54,907 nt of DNA from Sulfurovum xiamenensis (GTDB taxonomy: Bacteria > Campylobacterota > Campylobacteria > Campylobacterales > Sulfurovaceae): assembly GCF_030347995.1 (NCBI RefSeq), contig NZ_JAQIBC010000008.1, positions 25,586-80,492 on the forward strand. Reading direction: 5' to 3'. Below the pieces are notes generated by a model. It was not told the origin of the DNA, did not search any database, and worked only from the letters and a program-made list of their open reading frames with translations. A program made the position numbers and the translations under genes. Positions 1 through 7,634 of the stretch are shown here, piece by piece (positions within the stretch are counted from its first letter, which is position 1; each line of letters opens with the position of its first letter).

Positions 1-30
1 AGTTTTTAAAAGAGAGTTGAGCATATAAGT

Positions 31-462
31 TTAAACGTCTGTATTGCCACAGTGCCCGCATTTTTTCGCCGCAACAGGGATACTCTCAGCACATTCACTG
101 CATACTTTTGTTGTGGGTGCTTTGGCTGCCTCAGGCTCTCTGAGTCTGTTATATGCTTTGATGAACATAAAGACAACAAGCCCCAGGATCACAAACGAGA
201 TCACATCATTGATGAACATACCGTATTTGATCGCTGGAGCCCCTGCTTTATCCAATGCAGCCATATTTTCATAAGTGTTCCCGTCGAGTGCGATAAAGAG
301 CTGGGAAAAATCCACCTGACCCAAAAGCATACCTACCGGAGGCATCACTACATTAGCCACCATAGACTTCACTACGGTAGCAAAAGCCCCACCAAAGATA
401 AAACCCACAGCCATATCTACCATATTTCCCTTGATCAGAAACTTTTTAAATTCCTCTAACAT
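31..462 (-). CDS. mscL: Large-conductance mechanosensitive channel MscL with C-terminal zinc ribbon
   Basis: A 143-residue inner-membrane channel that opens under membrane tension to release solutes after hypo-osmotic shock. The N-terminus (amphipathic FKKFLIKGN, then VDMAVGFIFGGAF) and TM1 at about residues 14-44 are typical of MscL, and TM2 lies at about 80-103. The tail is unusual: in place of the common charged cytoplasmic helix it has a CxxC-x10-CxxC zinc-ribbon pattern (Cys121, 124, 135, 138). The gene is divergent from the YjbQ gene, and an AAAGGACA ribosome-binding site precedes the ATG. The family call is firm. Zinc binding is inferred from cysteine spacing. Confidence 0.95.
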   Translation of the reverse strand: MLEEFKKFLIKGNMVDMAVGFIFGGAFATVVKSMVANVVMPPVGMLLGQVDFSQLFIALDGNTYENMAALDKAGAPAIKYGMFINDVISFVILGLVVFMFIKAYNRLREPEAAKAPTTKVCSECAESIPVAAKKCGHCGNTDV

Positions 463-595
463 ACTTGTCCTTTTTAATATAATAAGATTATAAATTATAA
501 TACAAAAAAGAAGTAAATTCTCTGAAAAGTATCAGTCAATAGGTTCATTGTATAGGATAAGTATAAAAAAAGAGTGAAATAGTGTATACTTCATT

Positions 596-1012
596 ATGGC
601 TATATATCAAGAGACGATCACACTATCACCAAAGTCCAAAGGGTTTCACCTCATTACCTATGAGATAGAAAAAGCATTGCTTTCGATGCCCACTATTGAG
701 ACTGGACTGTTACACCTTTTTATCCAACACACCAGCGCTTCACTGAGTATCAATGAGAATGCTGACCCTACTGTGCGTAAGGATATGGAGAACTTTTATA
801 CCGAACTTGCTGATGACAAGCCCTACTATATCCATACGTATGAAGGGGCAGATGATATGCCTGCACACATCAAAGCTTCCATGCTTGGAAGTGCATTGAC
901 CATCCCTATCACAAATGGCAGGATGAATCTTGGTACGTGGCAGGGGATCTATCTTGGAGAACACAGAGATCACGGCGGGAGCCGCCGTATCGTAATGACA
1001 CTCTATGCTTAA
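596..1012 (+). CDS. YjbQ/UPF0047 family protein (secondary thiamine-phosphate synthase-like)
   Basis: A 138-residue single-domain protein matching the YjbQ (UPF0047) family along its whole length. The signature parts are [19 protein letters not shown] near residues 40-58 and the C-terminal [16 protein letters not shown], which carries conserved His and Glu residues. E. coli YjbQ has weak thiamine-phosphate synthase activity, but the family's physiological role is poorly known. The gene is monocistronic, divergent from mscL and convergent with ccsBA (3 bp gap). The ribosome-binding site is weak, and a TATACT lies only about 5 nt before the ATG, so a very short leader is possible. Confidence 0.9.
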   Translation: MAIYQETITLSPKSKGFHLITYEIEKALLSMPTIETGLLHLFIQHTSASLSINENADPTVRKDMENFYTELADDKPYYIHTYEGADDMPAHIKASMLGSALTIPITNGRMNLGTWQGIYLGEHRDHGGSRRIVMTLYA

Positions 1013-1015
1013 GTC

Positions 1016-4000
1016 TTAGCTTAACTTTCTATTTCTGGCAGCCAGAACTGTCAATACAAACAATCCTGCAACGGCATAATAAACCCACATAGGAATCGGC
1101 ACCGGATCACCGGCTGCATAAGAGTGTAAACCTGAGAGATAATAGTTTACACCAAAGTAGGTCATCAGTACTGTAGAGTATGCCCATGTGGCAGTTACAT
1201 TATAGATGAAGTTTGACTTCAATGCAGGGATGAATCTCAGGTGAAGTACAGTTGCATAAATAAGTATCGTCACTGCTGCCCAGGTCTCTTTAGGATCCCA
1301 ACCCCAGTAGCGTCCCCAGCTTTCATTGGCCCAGACACCACCAAGGAAGTTACCTACAGTCAGTAAGAAGAGACCTATGATCAGTCCCATTTCAGAAAGA
1401 TTTGTCAACTCTTTAATGGAACGGTCGATATTTTCATTGCCATTTTTACCTCTCATGATATAGAGTATCAGTACCAAAAGGGATAAGATAGAACCCAATC
1501 CGAAGAAACCGTCACCAGAGATAATGGTTGCCACATGAATCATGAGCCAGTATGACTTAAGAACGGGAACGAGATTGGTGATCTCAGGGTTGATGAAGTT
1601 CATATGGGCTACCCCCATGGTCACACCCGCCAAGATAGCCGTACCGGCTAAAGCAAACGGTGAACGCCTAGCCAGGATAATACCTGCTAACACAGTAGAA
1701 GCCGCAATAAATACGATGGATTCATAAGCATTTGACCAAGGTGCATGTCCTGAAATGTACCAACGAATACCCAATCCCACAATATGCAGAGCGAATCCGA
1801 CGATAAGAACGGCCAATGCTATACGCATGATCCATTTCATAGAGAATGCAGGTTTAAGTACATTGATAAATGCAAAGATCAGAAGTACGATACCCAATAA
1901 AAGATAGAGTGGCACAAGCTTGCCAAAGAGTCCGAATTTATTGTATTTGATCTCCATATCTATATGTGTTTTACTCGGTATCACTGCAGATCCGTATTTT
2001 TCCTGATACTGACGTATCCCTGTCAGTGCAAGATCTGCCCTTGACCAATCACCGGTTTTAAGTCCCTGTGCTACCATTTGGAAATAGGCGGCAATACTCA
2101 TTCTGACAGCATCAGCCTGCTCTTTAGAAAATGCTTTGATCGCATCCAGAGGTGCCATCCATTTGTTATTGGCATCATTTGGTTTTGGGAAGATACGTAA
2201 AAGAGACCCCTGATATGCCATAAATGCAACATTGACCCTTTCATCTATTTTGATGAGTTCTTTATCATACTGCGATTTTTCCAGTGGCTTCTTTTGACTG
2301 GCCTCTGTCACTGCTGAGAAGATCTTATAACTGTTATCTCCCTCTGAAAAGAAATCTGTAAATCTTGCATATTTTGTATTTTCCGGTAATCCCAGTGTTA
2401 CAGCAATCTTTTTATGCCCGACTTTGATCATCGGCACATTTTGGTACAGATCCGGCTGCATGATCATTCCCAGCAGCATTTGTGTAGGTTCCAGATCAAA
2501 AAGAAGTGATCTTCCTGTGATCTTAGCGATCACATCATGGGCAACCGTATCCATAGGTTTCATACGTCCCTGATGGTCCTGCACTGCAATTTTTCCAAAG
2601 TTCTTTGCATGATCAGCATCATAGGATCGCATCGTTTTTAGCATTTCATCATCGATGGTCGGTGCTGCAGCATTCAGATGTTGCGGATTGAGTGCCAACA
2701 GTGCCACAAAAGCCACTGCTGCAGCAGATGTCTGTAGTTTTCTTGCTCCCTTAAGAAGTTTTTGAAATCTTCCGCTAGGTGCAAAGAGTGACCATATCAT
2801 TCCGATCGTCAGCAAGATATATCCGATGTAGGTAGGCAGAGTTCCCGGATCATGGTTCACAGAAAGTACGGTACCTTTTTCATCCTGGTCATAGGAAGAC
2901 TGGAAGAAACGGTAGTTTCTATGATCAAGCACGTGGTTCATATAGATCTTATACGGCATATTGATATTCTGTTCTTTGTCTATCAGTACGACGTCACTGG
3001 AGTATGATGCAGGTGTCATAGAACCCGGATAACGTTCCAGTTCAAAGTTTTCAAGTTTGATGGAAAACGGCAGGTCGATCAGTTTTGCCCCGACACGCAT
3101 ATCGATGTGCACACCATTGAGATCCATCTGCTTTATTTTCCCCATTTGACCCTGATATGGGCGTGTGGTAATGATCTTGCTTTCGTCCCCTACACTGACT
3201 TTCCATTGTATATACTCTGCTTGACCTTTCTGGGTTTTAAGATCGTGAGACTCCAACTTCACAATCGCTTTTTCATGTACATCTTTCAAAACGATCGCAT
3301 TGGATCCAAATCTATACAACATTCTGTTCTTGAACTCATTTTCTCCTGCTTTTAATTCACCTGAGCTTCTATCGTTCATATTGAGTGTTTGCAGTACAAA
3401 AGGGAATTCTACTTTATACCCTGTACCATCTTCCTTAATAAGGAAAGTCGGTTTATCGGTCGTAGGTTCGATATCATATCCCAGATAAAAACCGCCAAAG
3501 TCTTTTCTTTCACCTTTGGCTATATAGTAGATCTCACCTTTTTTGCCTGTGGAGATCTTCAATTCTAAGAGTTTTTTTCCGTTTTCAGACGGTATCGCTT
3601 TTTCTTGGGCTGTTGGCATATACTTTAGCAATTCTACTTTGACTTTTTTATCTCCAACTATAAGACTCTCGGTTAACATATTGCCCGTCATCGTTGAGAA
3701 GTAAAGCTCTTTTTCAAGCGTAGCACTCTTCTGACCCTCTGTAGCATGGATTTGTAGTACCTTAGCATCTGAAACCATGGTATGGCTTGATTCACCTTCT
3801 CGTATATGCATGATACCTTCATAGCCGATGTAACGTGTGACAACTGCACCTAGTGCAATAACAAGGAAAGAGAAGTGGAAAAGAAAAACAGCAGGTTTGG
3901 TTTTGTAGCTTTTATATTTGATCATATTGTAGGTCAGGAGAGCGATGAAATAGCCCAGAAACACTTCAAACCATTGTGTCTTGTAAATAAGTGCTCTTGC

Positions 4001-4105
4001 AGTTTGCGTACCGTAATCATTTTCAATAAATGTTGCCGTACCGATCAGTGCACCAAAAGCAAACAACATAAACACAGCCATTTTCATGGAAAAAATATAC
4101 TTCAT
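1016..4105 (-). CDS. ccsBA: Fused System II cytochrome c biogenesis protein CcsBA (ResB-ResC)
   Basis: A 1029-residue fusion of CcsB/ResB (N-terminal half) and CcsA/ResC (C-terminal half). It exports heme and attaches it to periplasmic c-type cytochromes. The N-terminus has several membrane segments followed by a long periplasmic ResB region, with another TM near residues 425-445. The C-terminal third is a multi-TM CcsA domain with the IRWYISGHAPWSNAYES segment and a tryptophan-rich WWD heme-binding motif (SWGRYWGWDPKETW, about residues 928-941). The single-chain fusion is typical of Campylobacterota. It stands alone: YjbQ is convergent and the gene upstream is 114 bp away. Confidence 0.95.
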   Translation of the reverse strand: MKYIFSMKMAVFMLFAFGALIGTATFIENDYGTQTARALIYKTQWFEVFLGYFIALLTYNMIKYKSYKTKPAVFLFHFSFLVIALGAVVTRYIGYEGIMHIREGESSHTMVSDAKVLQIHATEGQKSATLEKELYFSTMTGNMLTESLIVGDKKVKVELLKYMPTAQEKAIPSENGKKLLELKISTGKKGEIYYIAKGERKDFGGFYLGYDIEPTTDKPTFLIKEDGTGYKVEFPFVLQTLNMNDRSSGELKAGENEFKNRMLYRFGSNAIVLKDVHEKAIVKLESHDLKTQKGQAEYIQWKVSVGDESKIITTRPYQGQMGKIKQMDLNGVHIDMRVGAKLIDLPFSIKLENFELERYPGSMTPASYSSDVVLIDKEQNINMPYKIYMNHVLDHRNYRFFQSSYDQDEKGTVLSVNHDPGTLPTYIGYILLTIGMIWSLFAPSGRFQKLLKGARKLQTSAAAVAFVALLALNPQHLNAAAPTIDDEMLKTMRSYDADHAKNFGKIAVQDHQGRMKPMDTVAHDVIAKITGRSLLFDLEPTQMLLGMIMQPDLYQNVPMIKVGHKKIAVTLGLPENTKYARFTDFFSEGDNSYKIFSAVTEASQKKPLEKSQYDKELIKIDERVNVAFMAYQGSLLRIFPKPNDANNKWMAPLDAIKAFSKEQADAVRMSIAAYFQMVAQGLKTGDWSRADLALTGIRQYQEKYGSAVIPSKTHIDMEIKYNKFGLFGKLVPLYLLLGIVLLIFAFINVLKPAFSMKWIMRIALAVLIVGFALHIVGLGIRWYISGHAPWSNAYESIVFIAASTVLAGIILARRSPFALAGTAILAGVTMGVAHMNFINPEITNLVPVLKSYWLMIHVATIISGDGFFGLGSILSLLVLILYIMRGKNGNENIDRSIKELTNLSEMGLIIGLFLLTVGNFLGGVWANESWGRYWGWDPKETWAAVTILIYATVLHLRFIPALKSNFIYNVTATWAYSTVLMTYFGVNYYLSGLHSYAAGDPVPIPMWVYYAVAGLFVLTVLAARNRKLS

Positions 4106-4187
4106 CTCTTAATATCCCCTTATACGATTGAGTAGAAGATTATAACGGATGTTTACTAACCAAACGTTAATCCTCAAAATTTCACGC

Positions 4188-4205
4188 CTATTGTAGGGAC
4201 AATAG
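4188..4205. terminator. Hairpin after the uvrA-polA-FGE operon
   Basis: A perfect 7-bp inverted repeat (CTATTGT/ACAATAG) with a 4-nt loop lies 15 bp past the stop of the leftward FGE-like gene. Read leftward it is followed by GCGTGAAATTTT, a weak U-rich stretch. It is a candidate terminator for the operon, with no canonical U-tract. Confidence 0.4.
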
Positions 4206-4219
4206 AAGGGAACTGTTAC

Positions 4220-4942
4220 CTAAGAACCCTCACTCTGTAATTCTATCACTACACGAAATCCTATAAAATAGTTTCGCCCGCCAGAACCCAAATTGATGCG
4301 TGAAGAACAGCGGCTGTTCTCAGCACTTCCGTTCCAGGAACCGCCACGCAGAACCCTGCCCTTCTCATTGGGTATTTTATAGGCTGAACCGTCTGTAGGT
4401 GTGTTTTCATAATTTTCACTGTACCAGTCTGCACACCATTCCCATACATTTCCGTGCATATCGTACAATCCCCATGCATTGGGTTTTTTTGTACCTACAT
4501 CATGGGTCACACCTTCAGCGTTCTCCGCATACCAGGCATAGTCACCAAATTCCTTCTCATCATCGCCAAAACAATAATTTCCGGTACTTCCTGCCCGGCA
4601 AGCATATTCCCATTCTGCTTCGGTAGGAAGACGGTAGGTCACACCATCTCTTTGTGTTTTCCATGCACAATACGCCTTGGCATCATGATAACGCACACGT
4701 CTTACAGGTACATCCAAACCAAGATGTTCATGCCTCTCTTCAGGTACTTCTGCGCCTGTAGCCTGTGCAAAGAGCATATACTCTTCCACGGTCACCTGTC
4801 GCTTAGCCATCGCAATATCATAGTTGATATGTACTTCATGTACAGGTTTTTCTCTCTCTTTGGCAAGTACGTCATCAGAACCCATAAGAAAAGAGCCTCG
4901 GGGCAACTGTACAAAATTCTCATCAAAATAGGATTGCATCAT
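4220..4942 (-). CDS. Formylglycine-generating-enzyme (FGE/SUMF1)-like protein
   Basis: A 240-residue protein of the FGE-sulfatase fold (C-type-lectin like). The landmarks are GSFLMGSDD at the N-terminus, YRLPTEAEWEYACRAG, GLYDMHGNVWEWCADWY, VLRGGSWNGSAE and a terminal IGFRVV. True aerobic FGE uses two active-site cysteines five residues apart. Here the matching segment ENSRCSSRI keeps only the second; the first position is Ala. The protein is therefore likely a divergent member (other relatives act in ergothioneine or pyoverdine pathways) rather than a sulfatase activator, and no sulfatase lies nearby. It is the third gene of the uvrA-polA operon, its start 1 bp after the polA stop. Confidence 0.85.
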   Translation of the reverse strand: MMQSYFDENFVQLPRGSFLMGSDDVLAKEREKPVHEVHINYDIAMAKRQVTVEEYMLFAQATGAEVPEERHEHLGLDVPVRRVRYHDAKAYCAWKTQRDGVTYRLPTEAEWEYACRAGSTGNYCFGDDEKEFGDYAWYAENAEGVTHDVGTKKPNAWGLYDMHGNVWEWCADWYSENYENTPTDGSAYKIPNEKGRVLRGGSWNGSAENSRCSSRINLGSGGRNYFIGFRVVIELQSEGS

Positions 4943-4943
4943 G

Positions 4944-7634
4944 TTACTTTAACTCTCCCCAGCTGTCGCCTACACTAACTGAACACTCCAATGGCACATC
5001 CAACTCCAAGATATTCTCCATCGTATGCACAAAACGTTTGGAGATTTCCTCTACTTTCTCTTCTTTGACTTCAAAAATGAGTTCATCGTGTATCTGTAAA
5101 AGCATAAAGGCATCCAGATTCTCTTCTCGTATAATCGTATCTATTTGATTCATAGAGAGTTTGATAAGGTCAGCGGCACTTCCTTGGAAAACGGTGTTGA
5201 CCGATTCACGCATGTAGGCTGCTTTTTGCATACCGTTGGCATTTTCATAGTCAAAGATACGTCTTCTTTTCAGTATGGTTTCCACATAACCGTCTAACTT
5301 GACACGTTCCTGGATCCCTTCAAGAAAGCTTTTCACTGTGGGGAATGATGCAAAATAGTTCTTGATGATCTCCTTGGCTTCTGCTTGTGCTATGCCCACA
5401 TCTTCAGAGAGTTTTTTCGGTCCCATACCGTAAAGAAGCCCAAAGTTCACCGATTTTGCCAAGTTACGTTTTTCTTTGGCTTCCTCTTCTCCAAAGAGTT
5501 TGATAGCGGTCGCCAGGTGAATATCCGCTCCCTGATTGAAGGCATCCATTAAAGCGGCATCTTTGGAAAAGTGTGCAAGCAGTCGAAGTTCTATCTGGGA
5601 GTAGTCGATACTGACCAGTTTATACCCCTCTTTAGCCACAAAAGCTTCTCTTACCGAACGCCCGAGTGCTGAACGCACAGGGATGTTCTGCAGGTTAGGA
5701 TCACGTGAACTCAAACGTCCCGTCGCTGTACCCGTTTGCACGAAAGAAGTATAGATACGGGATGCTTCATCTGCCTTTGCCAATTTCAACAAAGGCTCTA
5801 CATAGGTAGAGAGTATCTTCTGGTATTCACGGTACTCAAGGATCTTCTCAATAATAGGATGCTCACCTACCAATGCACTTAAGACTGCTTCATTGGTACT
5901 GTATCCTGTTTTGGTTTTCTTACCGCCTTTGAGTCCCAACTGCTGAAAGAGTACGACACCTAACTGTTGTGTAGATTTGATGTTAAACTCAGAACCGCTG
6001 AGTTCATAGATCTCCGAAGTCAAAGTAGCCAGATCTTCACTAAGCGTTTTTTGTAGTGCTTCCAGTTTGGAAGGATCGATCTTAATACCCAGGTTTTCCA
6101 TACGTATCAGTACATTGATAAACGGGTACTCTACATTTTTAGCTTCCTTCAGAAGATGTGTCAAAGAAGAGAGTTCCATTTTCTTTTTAATCACACCATA
6201 GAGCAAATAGGTCATCCAGGCATCTTCAGCTGCATAAAAAGTGGCATCCTCTATGGCTACTGCTGAAAAATCCTCTCCTTTCTTTACCATCTCTTTAAAA
6301 GGTTTCATCTCATATTTGAAAAAGGTCTTGGCCAGTGTGTCAAGCCCCACTTTACTTCCCGGGTTTGAAAGCCACGCCATGATCATCGTATCGGCATAAG
6401 GTATGATCGGTTCCATGTTAAACTGGTTATAGAGTAATGAAAAGTCAAATTTGAGATTTTGTCCCACGACCTGGAATGTCATGAGCTTTTTGAGTGCACT
6501 GATCGCATCATCCAGGCTTACCTGTGCTTCTACACCCAGGTAATTATGCCCCACAGGTACATAGTAGGATCTTTGTGCATCGAAACAGAAGCTGAACCCT
6601 ACCAGGTTTGCTGTTTTGGTATCCAGTCCAGTGGTTTCTGTATCAAAAGCGACGATCGCATCTTTCTCTATACTCTCTATCACACTGTTTAACTTCTCTT
6701 TACTGTCTAACGTGATCGCTTCAAAACTGAGTGCTGCGCTCTTTGGTTTTTCCACTACCGGACAATCTGTCTCGTCAAGCCCTACTTTTGCTTTTTTAAT
6801 GGCTTGCTTCATCTCATATTTCTCAAACTCTTCAAGTAGGCACGAGAGGTAGTTCTTGTCTTCAAAGACAAAACTTTCCACATCTAAATCTTTGAAGACA
6901 TCTGATCTCATAGTCACCAGTTCACGGGACAAGAAAGCATTCTCTTTACTCTCTAAAAGTAGGTTCTGTATACGCGGTGTACCACAGTTTTCGATATCTT
7001 CATATATCGCTTCAAGTGTGTGATACTGGTTGATCAATTTTGCTGCACCGACTTTTCCTATCCCTTTTACACCGGGGATATTGTCTGAACTGTCTCCGAG
7101 TATGGCTTGAAAATTGATGAAGTCTTTAGGATGTACACCAAATTTATCCACACATGCCTGTTCATCTACTTCTTGCTTTTTTACAGAGTCATACATGACC
7201 ACAACGCCATCATCGATCATTTGGTAGAGATCTTTATCATGCGAGACAATACGTACTTTTAAACCTTTTTCTCTGGCAAATTTGGTGACTGTCGTGATCA
7301 CATCATCTGCTTCAAACCCTTCTCTTGACAGATTGGCAAACCCCATTTGTTCTATCCACTCTATAGCTACAGGAAGCTGTTTGATCAGATCATCCGGTGC
7401 TGCTTCACGATGGGCCTTGTACTCCGGATAGAGATCATTACGGAAAGTTCTGCCTTTTGCATCCAGAGCAAAAACCAGGTAATCGGTACTGTGGTCACGG
7501 TGTAAAGAGTCCACAAGATTGGCAAATCCGGTTAACAACCCTGTCGGGAAACCTTCCGAATTACGTAGAGGAGGAAGTGCAAAATAGGAACGAAAGAAAA
7601 ATCCGAATGTGTCTATGATCGTGATCGTTTTCAT
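4944..7634 (-). CDS. polA: DNA polymerase I
   Basis: An 896-residue DNA polymerase I for repair synthesis and Okazaki-fragment processing. In order: a 5'-3' exonuclease/flap domain (residues 1 to about 280, with a helix-hairpin-helix GDSSDNIPGVKGIGKVGA), a 3'-5' proofreading domain starting at VAFDTETTGLD that retains its Asp and Glu metal ligands, and a family A polymerase domain with motif A (DYSQIELRLLAHFS), motif B (KRNLAKSVNFGLLYGM) and motif C (QIHDELIFEV). All three activities therefore look intact. Its ATG overlaps the uvrA stop (ATGA), which suggests translational coupling of two excision-repair genes. Confidence 0.98.
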   Translation of the reverse strand: MKTITIIDTFGFFFRSYFALPPLRNSEGFPTGLLTGFANLVDSLHRDHSTDYLVFALDAKGRTFRNDLYPEYKAHREAAPDDLIKQLPVAIEWIEQMGFANLSREGFEADDVITTVTKFAREKGLKVRIVSHDKDLYQMIDDGVVVMYDSVKKQEVDEQACVDKFGVHPKDFINFQAILGDSSDNIPGVKGIGKVGAAKLINQYHTLEAIYEDIENCGTPRIQNLLLESKENAFLSRELVTMRSDVFKDLDVESFVFEDKNYLSCLLEEFEKYEMKQAIKKAKVGLDETDCPVVEKPKSAALSFEAITLDSKEKLNSVIESIEKDAIVAFDTETTGLDTKTANLVGFSFCFDAQRSYYVPVGHNYLGVEAQVSLDDAISALKKLMTFQVVGQNLKFDFSLLYNQFNMEPIIPYADTMIMAWLSNPGSKVGLDTLAKTFFKYEMKPFKEMVKKGEDFSAVAIEDATFYAAEDAWMTYLLYGVIKKKMELSSLTHLLKEAKNVEYPFINVLIRMENLGIKIDPSKLEALQKTLSEDLATLTSEIYELSGSEFNIKSTQQLGVVLFQQLGLKGGKKTKTGYSTNEAVLSALVGEHPIIEKILEYREYQKILSTYVEPLLKLAKADEASRIYTSFVQTGTATGRLSSRDPNLQNIPVRSALGRSVREAFVAKEGYKLVSIDYSQIELRLLAHFSKDAALMDAFNQGADIHLATAIKLFGEEEAKEKRNLAKSVNFGLLYGMGPKKLSEDVGIAQAEAKEIIKNYFASFPTVKSFLEGIQERVKLDGYVETILKRRRIFDYENANGMQKAAYMRESVNTVFQGSAADLIKLSMNQIDTIIREENLDAFMLLQIHDELIFEVKEEKVEEISKRFVHTMENILELDVPLECSVSVGDSWGELK

